DNA of 51,956 nucleotides from Gemmataceae bacterium (GCA_009691845.1 SIAJ01000033.1:1-51956); one strand, 5' to 3'. Positions 23,124-32,374 are shown, counted from the stretch's first letter. Numbers and translations are program-made. Notes: generated by a model from the sequence alone, not told the origin.

Positions 23124-24455
23124 CTATCCCACCAACTCCCGCACTGCCTCCCCATGCTCCACCAGATAAATCGGCCGCCCGGTCTGATCCGGAAATGAAA
23201 CCTTCGGCGCATCAATCCCCAAATGATGGAACACCGTCGCCGTCACATCCTGTGGCGTGAGCGGGCGGTCAATCGGGTATTCGCCGCGCGGGTTACTCTT
23301 GCCTACGGTGATCCCCGTCTTGATCTCGCCGCCCGCGAAGGCGACGCTGAAGACGTTGCCCCAGTGGTCGCGACCGCCTTCGGGGTTCATGCGTGGCGTG
23401 CGACCGAACTCGCCCATTGCGACCACCAACACCTTCTTGTTCAAGCCGCGTTGATGCAAGTCTTCGACCAGCGATGCAAACGCCGCATCGAATGGCGGGA
23501 TCAGCTTCTTGCCACCCTCGGCCGTCGGCAAGCGGCCGGCGGTGGCGTGGTGGTCCCACGGTTCCGTGTTCACCGTGACGAACGTGACGCCTGCTTCCAC
23601 GAGTCGCCGGGCGAGTAACGCACTCTGCCCGAAGATGTGCCGGCCATACCGGTCGCGAACGGCGTCGGACTCCGCGTTGATATCAAAGGCCTTCGCGACC
23701 TCTCGGCTCGTCAGCAGGGAGAACGCTTGCTCGGCACTCGAATCGCGAGCGTCGTTGCCAGCATGTTTCACGCGATCGATCAGGCCCAACACTTCACGGC
23801 GATCATCCAGTCGATCGAACGTGAGCCCGGACGATAGCGACAGATTGCGAACGCGGAATTCTGGCTTGTTCGGGTCGGAATCCACAACGAACGGATTGTG
23901 AGCTGGCCCCAGGTAAGCAGAGTAATGGAAGAAGTTGTCCGTTCCGCCCCGCAAATGCGGCACCGCAGCATAGGCGGGCATGCCGGGCCGATTCGCTCCA
24001 CGCAATTTGGAGGCGGCTGAGCCGAGCGAAGGCCGGCGTTGCACGCGAAAATCCGGCACGTTGAACGCCGGCCCCTCGAAGCCGGTCAGCATCCAGTGAT
24101 TGCCCTTGGTGTGATCGCCGGAGCCGTGTGCGACGCTGCGAAGAATCGCCAGCTTGTCCGCGATCTTCGCCTGTCGTGGCATCAATTCGCCGAACTGAAT
24201 GCCAGGCACATTCGTGGGGATGGTGCCAAACGGTCCGCGGTACTGCGAGACCGCATTCGGTTTCGGATCCCAGGTTTCCATATGTCCCGGCCCGCCACTC
24301 ATCCAGAAGAGGATAACGGCCGTGTCGTTCGTGCCCGTCTTGGCCTCGGCTCGAAGGCGCAGCAAGTCGGGCAACGCCAGCCCACCAACGCCGAGTATTC
24401 CAGCCTGTACAAACGAGCGGCGTGAAAGACCGCGTTCACCAGAAACACAGAGCAT
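23124..24455 (-). CDS. Tat-exported DUF1501 protein (first copy)
   Basis: The 443-aa protein has the twin-arginine signal SRRSFVQAGILGVGGLALPD. The sulfatase-like DUF1501 fold follows, with FWMSGGPGHMETWDPKP, AHGSGDHTKGNHWMLTG, TVNTEPWDHHA, MGEFGRTPRMN and GGRDHW, and an ending LGIDAPKVSFPDQTGRP. These Ser/Asp/His positions are those of the alkaline-phosphatase superfamily. The family is strongly expanded in planctomycetes and usually accompanies DUF1549/DUF1553 cytochrome-like partners, which are missing here. The role is unknown; it is probably periplasmic. Confidence 0.9.
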   Translation of the reverse strand: MLCVSGERGLSRRSFVQAGILGVGGLALPDLLRLRAEAKTGTNDTAVILFWMSGGPGHMETWDPKPNAVSQYRGPFGTIPTNVPGIQFGELMPRQAKIADKLAILRSVAHGSGDHTKGNHWMLTGFEGPAFNVPDFRVQRRPSLGSAASKLRGANRPGMPAYAAVPHLRGGTDNFFHYSAYLGPAHNPFVVDSDPNKPEFRVRNLSLSSGLTFDRLDDRREVLGLIDRVKHAGNDARDSSAEQAFSLLTSREVAKAFDINAESDAVRDRYGRHIFGQSALLARRLVEAGVTFVTVNTEPWDHHATAGRLPTAEGGKKLIPPFDAAFASLVEDLHQRGLNKKVLVVAMGEFGRTPRMNPEGGRDHWGNVFSVAFAGGEIKTGITVGKSNPRGEYPIDRPLTPQDVTATVFHHLGIDAPKVSFPDQTGRPIYLVEHGEAVRELVG

Positions 24456-24756
24456 GCAACCACTCCTGTTCGATACCTAATCACTGTACCATCGATTCCC
24501 GATCGAGTCACGTTGCGAAGCGCCTGTAGCTGAATTTGTGGCCGCCATTCGCGCCCTGCGACGATCGATCCATCCAAATCGCTCGAGTGCCGTTCCACGG
24601 AAGTTCTACTGCCGGAATGCACCGGCCACTCGGGTCGCATCGGTCGTGCTTCCTGGCAGCCATTAATACCGGATTCCTTCGGGAATTCCTTCCTCGCCCG
24701 CTCCCCTGCTGCCCATCCCGTCCGGTAAACTGATTCCTCCAGCGGGCAAGCCGGAC
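24456..24756. other. Divergent region, possible lost 5' part of the TIGR03000 gene
   Basis: This 301-bp stretch separates the DUF1501 and TIGR03000 genes. From 24667 it is in frame with the latter and encodes a Pro/Ile/Ser-rich stretch like the rest of its linker. A TAA at 24664 blocks extension and no usable start lies before 24757. No other feature is seen. Confidence 0.4.
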
Positions 24757-25131
24757 TTGGGCATCCCAAAAGTCCCCGACTTGCCCCGTATTCCGCCTCC
24801 TGCTCCCGATGCGCTCCCGAAGCCGCGAACCGGATGCCCCTTGCCTGCTACCGTCGTGCTATGTGTACCCGAACGAGCCATGGTGATCGTGGAGGGGCAA
24901 CCGCTGCAGAGCACGGGCCGCGAACGAACCTTCCGCACGCCGGACCTGGCTCCTGCGGAGGAGTTTGTCTACACGGTGCGAGCGACCGTGATGATCGATG
25001 GGAAGGCGGAAACGGAAACGATCAAAGTGAACGTCGTGGCGGGCGAAGTCAGCCGGGCATCATTTGAAAAACTATTTACCCGTCTTGAACGCCCCGCACC
25101 GAGCGTCGTGACCACGGGACTCAGAAAATAA
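24757..25131 (+). CDS. TIGR03000-type domain protein, 5' end unresolved
   Basis: The 124-aa frame has a Pro-rich segment (1-~30) and a domain of about 70 residues (AMVIVEGQPLQSTGRERTFR, then EEFVYTVRATVMIDGK) with the look of the planctomycete TIGR03000 family, a small PEGA-like beta-sandwich usually found on secreted proteins. The only start in frame is TTG 24757 without a ribosome site, and the Pro-rich coding continues upstream to 24667 before a TAA. A signal peptide is missing. The gene is therefore probably 5'-truncated or frameshifted. Confidence 0.55.
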   Translation: MGIPKVPDLPRIPPPAPDALPKPRTGCPLPATVVLCVPERAMVIVEGQPLQSTGRERTFRTPDLAPAEEFVYTVRATVMIDGKAETETIKVNVVAGEVSRASFEKLFTRLERPAPSVVTTGLRK

Positions 25132-25146
25132 AAAGGCGAGAGTGAA

Positions 25147-25187
25147 AAGTCAAAAGTGAACGACGATCGTGCTGGGACTTTTGACTT
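25147..25187. terminator. Hairpin between convergent TIGR03000 and ThuA genes
   Basis: aagtcaaaag (25147-25156) pairs perfectly with cttttgactt (25178-25187) around 21 nt. It lies 15 nt beyond the TIGR03000 stop and 40 nt beyond the end of the opposing gene. Direct repeats of gaaaagtcaaaagtg-like sequence flank it. Confidence 0.45.
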
Positions 25188-25227
25188 GTATTCTCGACGC
25201 CCCCGACGGACCATCGCCCATCGCCTG

Positions 25228-26103
25228 CTACTTCTTTGGCGGAGATGGTTTCAAATAGGTTGGTAAGAGCTTGTCGTCGAGTTGCACTTTCGCGCCGTCC
25301 TTGGGTACGTCGATGCCTGCCGACCAAAGGATGCCATTGACCAGAAAGCGTCGATAGCCTTCTTGGGCCAGGCTGGTGTGCAAGTGACCGCCCGTGAAGG
25401 AAAAAGCCCGGCCGCCCTCGGGTCGGTCGTAAGCCCAGCCGATGACGTCCTGCAGTCCGGCTGGCTTCGTTGTCGCTTTCGGCGACCAGGTTCGCAAGAG
25501 CGGCGTGACTCGTTTTTCATCCGACGCGAACCGGAGTTTCCACAGCCAGCCGTCGTCGATCTTGAATGGTTTCACCCCGCGAGTGATGGGATGATCGGGA
25601 AACGTGTCGAAGCTTGCGACCCAGTGGGCACGTTCCGATAGGCCTTTTTCCCAGGCTGCGCCGCCCCAGCCGCGTGCGCGATCGCCGAAGTCTTTCGGAT
25701 AGTCCGCGGCCTGATGAAACTGAACCAATCCTGTTCCCGAATCCGTCAATTTCTGAATCCGGGCAGCCCGGTCGCCCTTCAGCACGGCATGTTTGTCGCC
25801 GCCATCGAAGAAGAAGACCACGGCCCTGGCACCGGCTAGAGTCTCTTCCTTCTGCGGCCAGTCGAGAGCCAGGACGGGAGAGACGCCTGGATTCTGAGAA
25901 AGCAAATCGAATAGCACAGCACAGCCGCCGACGTATTCGTGTTCGCCGGCCTTGAATGCATTCGACCCGGCGATCAGGACGATCTTGGCCGATTTGGGAT
26001 CGGTGGGGAGTTTTTCAATGGGGGGATTCGCACGCGTTGGCTCCTCGGCTCGCAAGGATGAGCCCACGCACACGAATACAAGCAAGCCGACAAAGATACG
26101 CAT
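25228..26103 (-). CDS. Exported ThuA-domain protein
   Basis: The 291-aa protein has a signal peptide (~1-19, RIFVGLLVFVCVGSSLRA) and a class-I glutamine-amidotransferase-like ThuA domain. IVLIAGSNAFKAGEHEY lies near the start, ARAVVFFFDGGDKH and GLVQFHQAADYP in the middle, and DHPITRG in the second half. ThuA proteins are linked to trehalose and other carbohydrate use and are common in planctomycete exported gene sets; the reaction is not established. ATG 26103 follows AAGGGG by 8 nt; 7 further upstream codons are not needed. It lies 30 nt downstream of the GDSL gene on the same strand, so cotranscription is likely. Confidence 0.87.
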   Translation of the reverse strand: MRIFVGLLVFVCVGSSLRAEEPTRANPPIEKLPTDPKSAKIVLIAGSNAFKAGEHEYVGGCAVLFDLLSQNPGVSPVLALDWPQKEETLAGARAVVFFFDGGDKHAVLKGDRAARIQKLTDSGTGLVQFHQAADYPKDFGDRARGWGGAAWEKGLSERAHWVASFDTFPDHPITRGVKPFKIDDGWLWKLRFASDEKRVTPLLRTWSPKATTKPAGLQDVIGWAYDRPEGGRAFSFTGGHLHTSLAQEGYRRFLVNGILWSAGIDVPKDGAKVQLDDKLLPTYLKPSPPKK

Positions 26104-26133
26104 GTCGAATCCCCTTGGAAGCACCGCAAGAGA

Positions 26134-26859
26134 CTACTTCAACAACTTGGCCAGATCTTCTTTGATGGCCGCGGCCCAAATTTCATAGCCAGCCGAGCTC
26201 AAGTGCAGCAGATCGGGCATGACCTTCTTCTCCAGTCCACCTTCCGCGTTGAGGAATTTGGCACCGATGTCCTTGTAGAAAACCAGCTTCCCGTCGTCGA
26301 ACTTGCTGATGATATCGTTGATCGCCTTGATCTTGGGATTCAGTTTGTCGGCCGGAGCGACGGTTTCTTCCTTCTTGATGCCGCCCGCTCTGGGGAACAC
26401 GCCGAGGAGCAGGATCTTGAGCCCTGGCTTTTGCTTGTGCAATTCCGCGATGATGGCCTTGATGCCGCCTGCGATCTGCTCGGCCGAGTGCCCGCCGGTG
26501 TTATTCGTGCCGATCATGATGACGGCGGCCTTCGGCTTGATCGGGTCGAGTTCTTTTCCTTCGGTGATTCGCCAAATGACATGGCCGGTCTGATCGCCGC
26601 TGATGCCCAGGTTCACGGCCTTCAGCTTTTCGAAATTGTCGGCCCAGGCTTTTTTGCCGGCGCCTTCCCAGCCCTGAGTGATGCTGTCGCCGATGAAGAT
26701 GACATCGGCCTCGCCCTTGGCCACGATGGTGAGGAATTGCTTGTGCCGGGGGTTGTCCCGGTTCAGCGACTTGGCGGCCGGATTCTCCTGCGCCCAAGCG
26801 GGCGAGGACAGAGCCAATACCACGAGCGAACTCAAGAACACACGGTTTCGAACAATCAT
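26134..26859 (-). CDS. Exported GDSL/SGNH-family esterase
   Basis: The 241-aa protein has a signal peptide (~1-23, cleavage at AWA-QE). The SGNH blocks follow: FIGDSITQGW with nucleophile Ser59, NLGISGDQT, IGTNN, and DLLHLSSAG with Asp216 and His219. This arrangement is closest to the platelet-activating-factor acetylhydrolase-like or rhamnogalacturonan-acetylesterase-like group, so it is probably a secreted carbohydrate or lipid deacylase. ATG 26859 starts the signal peptide; the frame is open 45 codons further upstream without protein features. Confidence 0.88.
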   Translation of the reverse strand: MIVRNRVFLSSLVVLALSSPAWAQENPAAKSLNRDNPRHKQFLTIVAKGEADVIFIGDSITQGWEGAGKKAWADNFEKLKAVNLGISGDQTGHVIWRITEGKELDPIKPKAAVIMIGTNNTGGHSAEQIAGGIKAIIAELHKQKPGLKILLLGVFPRAGGIKKEETVAPADKLNPKIKAINDIISKFDDGKLVFYKDIGAKFLNAEGGLEKKVMPDLLHLSSAGYEIWAAAIKEDLAKLLK

Positions 26860-26932
26860 GATGCGTTCCAAAAAGGGAAAGGTGGTGGAATGGTGATGTA
26901 TAGACGGAAGCGGGTCGCGACGAACAACTTTC

Positions 26933-27023
26933 GTAGCCGCACTCGTCAGAGTGCGGGAGAACCGCGCACTCATGCGTGCGCAACGCCCTGGCAAGGCTAG
27001 CCGCGTTCTAGCGAACGCGGCTA
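26933..27023. repeat. Pair of short palindromes upstream of the WD40 gene (family D)
   Basis: gtagccgcactcgtcagagtgcgg folds with 8-bp arms (26937-26944/26949-26956). About 40 nt further, tagccgcgttctagcgaacgcggcta has 11-bp perfect arms (26998-27008/27013-27023). A third fragment, gaccgcggctac, follows at about 27041. All share a tagccgc/gcggcta end, as if they were variants of one element. They lie in the divergent promoter region of the GDSL and WD40 genes. Confidence 0.6.
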
Positions 27024-27121
27024 CCCGATTGCCTCCGCGCGACCGCGGCTACATTGACGCTCGCCCCCCAACGTGCGACAATCTCCCTTCACACCGGCCC
27101 GCCCTCATCGAGGCAATTCCC

Positions 27122-30100
27122 ATGCGTTCGATTCTTCGTCTCGCTTCCGTCACCGTTGTTTCCACTACGATTTTGCTCCTCTCGATCTCGGCACAGGACG
27201 CCCCGGTCTCGCCGAAGGTCGTCTTCAAGGGTCACACGGAGGCGATTTACTCGACCGCCTTTAATAAAGATGGCACGCTGGCGGTGACGGGAAGTTTCGA
27301 CAAGTCGCTGCGACTCTGGGACCCGCTAACGGGTTTGCAATTGCGGGAATTCTCCGGCCCAAACGGGCATCAGAGCTTGGTCTTGAGCGTGGCGTTCAGT
27401 CCAGCCGGGGACCAGGTGGCAAGTGGCGGTTCGGACAACTCGGCCCGGATCTGGGACATCCCTTTGAAAACGGCGGTCCGTGAACTGGCACATACCGCGG
27501 GCGCCACGGCTGTCGCCGTTTCGCCCGATGGCAAGTTCATTGCCGGGGCCGCGAAGGATGGCACGGTGAAACTTTGGTCGGCACTGGACGGCAAAGTGCT
27601 CTTCACGCTGACGGGGCACACGGGCGGAGCGACCGGAGTGGCCTTCAGTGGGAACTCACTCATCCTGGCAACGACAGGCGTGGATGGTGCCATGCGGCTT
27701 TGGAATCCGGTCGATGGCAAGCCGATCGCACTCGTGGGCGCTCATGCTTCAACAATTACGGGCGTCGCGATCAGTCCGAGCAACAACCAGGCCTACACAA
27801 TCGGCGAGGACGGGCTTCTCAAATCCTGGCTATTGCCCGTGGTTCCGACGAAGCCGCTGCCGGTACACCTGGATGCAATCACAGCGCTCGCTCTCTCGGC
27901 TGATGGCAACAGCACCCTGACGGGCGGAACCGATAAGGCCGTCAAACTCTCGGCCCTGGCGACCGGCCTGCTTACGCGCGAATTTCCCGGAGCGACGGCC
28001 GCGATCTCGACGGTTGCCCTGTGGCCGAACGGGGCTGCCGTGGCGGCGGGCACCGTGGATGGCAAAGTCTTCCTGTGGACGGCCGACGGCAAACCTGCGG
28101 GCATTGTGGCTGCTCATACGGGGGCCGTCACGGGCATCTCGGTGAACGCGGGTGGAACGGGCTTCGTGACCGTGGGCGGCGATGGCGTTCTGCGTTCTTG
28201 GGTGTATCCCATCAACGCAGCGAAATCGGTTCCTCAGCCGGACCGAGTCCTCGGCATGACCCTGAGTCCCGACGCCAAGCGATTGGTTACGGCCGGTGCC
28301 GACAAGATGGTACGAACCTGGCTCTACCCGGCCGGGACCGCGGAACGGCAGTTCACGGGCCACACGATCAGCGTGAACGCAGCCGCGATTACGACCGACA
28401 ACACGAGCGTTCTTTCCGTGGGCGACGACGAGGCGATTCGCGTTTGGAACGCGGCCAACGGCATGCAGACGGCAACACTCTCCGGCCATGCCGGGCCGAT
28501 TCGCACGCTGGCGATTGCTCCGGCAGGCCAGTTCGCCGTTACGGGTGGAGCCGATGGCCTGGTGAAAATTTGGGGCTTGCCGGTCGTTGCTCCCAAAGTG
28601 TACCTGCATCCGGATGCCGTCACTTCCTTCACGGTAAGTCCCGATGGCAATCGCATCCTGACCGTCGCGGCCGACAAGCAGGCCCGCGTGTGGAATCTGG
28701 CTCAACCTGCTCCGGAACGGGCGTATAACCTGGGCGGCCAGGCGATCACGGCCATCGCGTATTCGCCGGACAACGTGACTGTTGCTCTCGCGGCCGCCGA
28801 CAAAACGCTGTCGATTCGCAATGCGGACAAGGAAGTGAAGAAGCTGACGCTTCCGGCGGAAGCCCGGGCCATCGCGTTTGCACCGGGAGGGGCCAGCGTG
28901 GTGGTTGGGCTCGCGGACAACACGGTTCGCATCGTGACCATCGCGGATAGCAAGGAAGCCAAAACGGCGGCTGCACACACCGCACCGGTAACCGGCTTGA
29001 TGTTCTCACCGAAGGGAGACCTGGTTTTCACAGCCGGAGCCGACAAAACTGTGCGAATGTGGGCACCGGCCGACCTGGCCGCGAAAGGGAAACTCGATCT
29101 GACCTTCGCCCCAGCCTCGTTCTCGATCAGCAAGGATGGCACGCGACTCGCGGCCGGGGGCGAGAAGAGCGTGACAGTCTTCACACTCGCCGACAGCAAA
29201 CCTGCCGGTACGATCGTGTCACCAACCGACGTGAAAGGCGTGGCACTTTCAGCCGACGGCCAACGGGTGGCCGTGGCCTGTGCCGATAACCGCGTGCGGG
29301 TGTATGGTCCCGACCTTAAACTTCAGGAAGTGTTTTTGCACGATGGAGCCGCAGCGGGGGTCGCGTTTCATCCGGATGGAAAACGCATCGTTTCGGTTGC
29401 GGCCGACAAGTCCCTGCGGCTGTGGACGCCGGCGCTGATCGCCCAGGCGGCTCACACCGGCCCCGTCCGACGAGTGTTGATCGCCCCGGATGCGACGCGG
29501 ATTTTCTCGGTCGGCGACGACAAGACACTCCGCATCTCGGACGCGAAGACGGGCAAGGAACTGAAGGCGATCCCCGCCGGCGAGGGTGCAATCGTCGGTC
29601 TATCGTTCACGACGGACGTGCTAAAAATCGCGACCGCAGGTGCCGACAAGACCGCGAAAGTCTGGACCGTGGCCGATGGCAAAGCCGTCACGAACATTCC
29701 GCTGGCAGGCCCGGCGCAGACGGTTGCGATTTCGCCGAATGGACTTCGCCTCGCAGTCGCTTTCACGGAAGCTGCCCTGAATCGCTTGAAGGTCTACGAC
29801 GCGATCACCGGCCGGGAATTGCAGTCGCTGCCGGATGCGGCTGGCCCGATCAGCTCGCTCGTGTTCCTGGCCGACAATCGTACGCTGGTCGTGGCCGGAG
29901 ACGACAAAACCATCACGACGCACGATGTGGCCGTCACGACGGCGCTTTCGGTCCATACCGGCGTAGTCGCAGGACTGGCTCTGCATCCCAATGCCACGCA
30001 AGCGATCACAGCCGGTGCGGACAAAACCGTCAAGCTGTGGGACCTGGCCACTGGCAAGGAAGTGAAGACGATTGCGACGTTGCCCGACGTGATCGCCGGA

Positions 30101-31666
30101 ATCGTGGCCAGCCGGGATTTCACGGCCATCGCTGTCGCGGCAGGCAAGAACGCGAAAGTCTTTCAGGTGACCGATAACAAGGAATTGGTCTCGATTCCGC
30201 ACCTGGCCGATGTGGCCAGTGTGAACTTCAGTGCGGACCGACTCCGCCTCATCACCGGCGGTGCGGACAATTTGGCACGTGTTTGGGAAGTCGCCACCGG
30301 TCGACTGATGCAAACGTTTAATCATGCCGGTGCCGTCCGTGGTGTGGCCATTCACCCGACTCAGCCGCTCGTCGTCACCGCGAGTGCCGACAAGACGGTG
30401 GTCGTGAGCCCCTTTGTTCTCACTCGAAGCGTGCCGGCGTCCCTGAAGCCGCTGCGAGCGATTTTGGCAACTCCCGATTCGGCCCGCTTGATTGTGTCGG
30501 GTGACGATGGCGTCGTGCGGATCATCAATGCCGCCAGCGGAGCCGAGGAACGCAAGATCGACGGAACCACTCCCGTTTATGCGGTTGCTCTTTCGAAGAA
30601 TCTCCAGATCATCGCGGCTGCCGGGGCCGACAAGAACATCCGCGTCTTCACGTTCGCCGATGGCAAGGAGCTTGGCACCATCCCCGTGACGACGCCGATC
30701 CGTGGTCTTTCGTTAACGGCCGATGGCAAATTGCTGGCCAGCGTGGGCGACGATAAATCCGTGATCGCGTGGAGCGTTGCCTTCACTCCGGGTCAGCCGA
30801 TGCCGGACGATTTCGGCAAGGTGGTGCAGCAATTCGCCCATGCGGATGCGGCCCTCGCGGCCACCTTCACGGAGAAGGGGGAACTCTTCACCACCTCCGC
30901 CGACAAGACCGTCAAGCAGTGGAAGGTCGCATCGAATGTGGCCACGCGGAACTTCCAGCATCCCAATCTGGTCGATGCGGTGGCCTGGTCCCCCGATGGC
31001 AAACTCCTGGCCACGGCGTGCCACGATGGTATTCTGCGCGTCTTCGATATCGAGAAGAATCTGGCCGCGAAGGCCATCAACGCCCACACGCTGCCGCAAG
31101 CGTCGGCCATCTATTCGGTAACGTGGACCACCGACGGCAAGCAATTGATTTCAACGTGCTTCGACAAGAACATGAAACTCTGGGACTATGCCACGGGCAA
31201 CCTGGTGCGCGAGTTCAAGCCGTATGCCGACAAGACATTCGAGAAGGGCCATCAAGATCAGGTATTTTGTGCCGCGGTCACGAAGGATGGCAGGTTCATC
31301 GCCTCCGGATCGAGCGATCGGCGCATCAAGTTGTGGAACGCAGCGGATGGCAATGTCGTCCGCGAATTTCCGCATCCGACCATCAAGGGAGAGGTTGGCC
31401 AGTCGCATCCCGGCGGCATCTATCAATTACGGTTCACGCCCGATGAGAAGTACCTGGTGAGTTGCGGCCCGGCCCCGAAGAACAAGGGCTACGTGGCGAT
31501 CTGGAACGTGGCGGACGGCAAACTCGTCGCTGGGATGGACGTGCCATTCGGACCCGTCTTCGGTCTGTCGATCTCACCGGACGGCAAGAATCTGTTGCTA
31601 GGCTGCGGGCCAAAGATACGGCAAATTCCGGAGACGGAGGCGATTCTGGTTCCGCTGGGCAAATAG
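27122..31666 (+). CDS. Very large exported WD40-repeat protein (about 35 blades)
   Basis: The 1514-aa protein has a signal peptide (~1-25, ending at ISA-QD). Almost the whole remainder is WD40-like repeats of ~42 residues with the signature GADKTVRMW/GSFDKSLRLW and GHT...AFSPDG. Reading by eye gives about 35 repeats, which would fit five seven-bladed propellers. No kinase, cytochrome c or other domain is visible, unlike most planctomycete WD40 fusions. It is probably a periplasmic or surface scaffold. ATG 27122 is chosen over the longer frame from 26951, which runs through family D repeats. The HAD gene follows 11 nt after the stop. Confidence 0.88.
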   Translation: MRSILRLASVTVVSTTILLLSISAQDAPVSPKVVFKGHTEAIYSTAFNKDGTLAVTGSFDKSLRLWDPLTGLQLREFSGPNGHQSLVLSVAFSPAGDQVASGGSDNSARIWDIPLKTAVRELAHTAGATAVAVSPDGKFIAGAAKDGTVKLWSALDGKVLFTLTGHTGGATGVAFSGNSLILATTGVDGAMRLWNPVDGKPIALVGAHASTITGVAISPSNNQAYTIGEDGLLKSWLLPVVPTKPLPVHLDAITALALSADGNSTLTGGTDKAVKLSALATGLLTREFPGATAAISTVALWPNGAAVAAGTVDGKVFLWTADGKPAGIVAAHTGAVTGISVNAGGTGFVTVGGDGVLRSWVYPINAAKSVPQPDRVLGMTLSPDAKRLVTAGADKMVRTWLYPAGTAERQFTGHTISVNAAAITTDNTSVLSVGDDEAIRVWNAANGMQTATLSGHAGPIRTLAIAPAGQFAVTGGADGLVKIWGLPVVAPKVYLHPDAVTSFTVSPDGNRILTVAADKQARVWNLAQPAPERAYNLGGQAITAIAYSPDNVTVALAAADKTLSIRNADKEVKKLTLPAEARAIAFAPGGASVVVGLADNTVRIVTIADSKEAKTAAAHTAPVTGLMFSPKGDLVFTAGADKTVRMWAPADLAAKGKLDLTFAPASFSISKDGTRLAAGGEKSVTVFTLADSKPAGTIVSPTDVKGVALSADGQRVAVACADNRVRVYGPDLKLQEVFLHDGAAAGVAFHPDGKRIVSVAADKSLRLWTPALIAQAAHTGPVRRVLIAPDATRIFSVGDDKTLRISDAKTGKELKAIPAGEGAIVGLSFTTDVLKIATAGADKTAKVWTVADGKAVTNIPLAGPAQTVAISPNGLRLAVAFTEAALNRLKVYDAITGRELQSLPDAAGPISSLVFLADNRTLVVAGDDKTITTHDVAVTTALSVHTGVVAGLALHPNATQAITAGADKTVKLWDLATGKEVKTIATLPDVIAGIVASRDFTAIAVAAGKNAKVFQVTDNKELVSIPHLADVASVNFSADRLRLITGGADNLARVWEVATGRLMQTFNHAGAVRGVAIHPTQPLVVTASADKTVVVSPFVLTRSVPASLKPLRAILATPDSARLIVSGDDGVVRIINAASGAEERKIDGTTPVYAVALSKNLQIIAAAGADKNIRVFTFADGKELGTIPVTTPIRGLSLTADGKLLASVGDDKSVIAWSVAFTPGQPMPDDFGKVVQQFAHADAALAATFTEKGELFTTSADKTVKQWKVASNVATRNFQHPNLVDAVAWSPDGKLLATACHDGILRVFDIEKNLAAKAINAHTLPQASAIYSVTWTTDGKQLISTCFDKNMKLWDYATGNLVREFKPYADKTFEKGHQDQVFCAAVTKDGRFIASGSSDRRIKLWNAADGNVVREFPHPTIKGEVGQSHPGGIYQLRFTPDEKYLVSCGPAPKNKGYVAIWNVADGKLVAGMDVPFGPVFGLSISPDGKNLLLGCGPKIRQIPETEAILVPLGK

Positions 31667-31677
31667 GGTAATGGCCG

Positions 31678-32289
31678 ATGATCAAGACGATCCTCTTCGA
31701 TTTCGGCAACGTGCTCGCGTTCTTCGATCACGAACGTGCGCTCCGACAGTTACTCAAGCACACGGACCAGAAGGCCAAGCAACTTCGACAACTCATGTAT
31801 CTCGACGATCTGGCCGACCGATATGAGTGCGGACAGGTGACAACCGACGAGGTGTACGCGATCGCCTGCAAGCACGGCGGCTTGAAATGCACGCAGGCCC
31901 AGTTCGTGCATGCGTTCAGCGATATCTTCCGGCTCAACGTGCCGATCGCGGAGTTGATTCCACGTTTGAAGCAGGCCGGGTATCGGCTCGTGCTTGCCAG
32001 CAACACGAATGACGCGCATTACTCGCACTATCGCGAGCAATTCAAGGATCTGCTGACCCACTTCGATGCGATCTCCGTCTCACACGAGGCCAAGGCCAGG
32101 AAGCCACACGAGCAATTCTTTGCCCACACACACAAAATGGCCGGCTGTGAGAAACACGAATGCGTGTTCATCGATGATCTGGCCGAGAACGTGGCTGCCG
32201 CGAAGGCGTTCGGGTGGCACGCGGTGCAACTGACAGATTTCGAGGAGTTGGTGCCACAGTTGCACGCACTTGGAGTGCTGGCATCGTAG
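31678..32289 (+). CDS. HAD-superfamily hydrolase (YihX-like)
   Basis: The 203-aa protein has the four HAD motifs: FDFGNVL with nucleophile Asp8 (the D-x-G-N variant usual in the YihX-like subgroup), LASNTN (motif II), ARKPHEQFF with Lys (motif III), and FIDDLAEN (motif IV). Cytoplasmic phosphatases of this group act on sugar phosphates and similar small molecules. It lies 11 nt after the WD40 gene and is probably cotranscribed. Its TAG stop is part of the first family C palindrome. Confidence 0.88.
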   Translation: MIKTILFDFGNVLAFFDHERALRQLLKHTDQKAKQLRQLMYLDDLADRYECGQVTTDEVYAIACKHGGLKCTQAQFVHAFSDIFRLNVPIAELIPRLKQAGYRLVLASNTNDAHYSHYREQFKDLLTHFDAISVSHEAKARKPHEQFFAHTHKMAGCEKHECVFIDDLAENVAAAKAFGWHAVQLTDFEELVPQLHALGVLAS

Positions 32290-32374
32290 TCCGCACACTC
32301 CGTGTGCGGACTTCCAGAGGCGTGCAGGCGAGACACTTCGTGAGTCCGGGTCGGCACACGGAGTGTGCCGACTA
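32287..32374. repeat. Two family C palindromes that carry both flanking stop codons
   Basis: tag-gtccgcacac-tcc-gtgtgcggac (arms 32289-32298/32302-32311) and gtcggcacac-gga-gtgtgccgac-tac (arms 32350-32359/32363-32372) each have perfect 10-bp arms and 3-nt loops. The first includes the TAG of the HAD gene and the second the TAG (minus strand) of the radical SAM gene, so the converging genes end inside repeat DNA. Half copies are near 9086-9112. Confidence 0.75.

Noticed and set aside
26951..27121. N-terminal extension of the WD40 protein
   Set aside because: It runs through family D palindromes and lacks a signal; ATG 27122 starts a good signal peptide.
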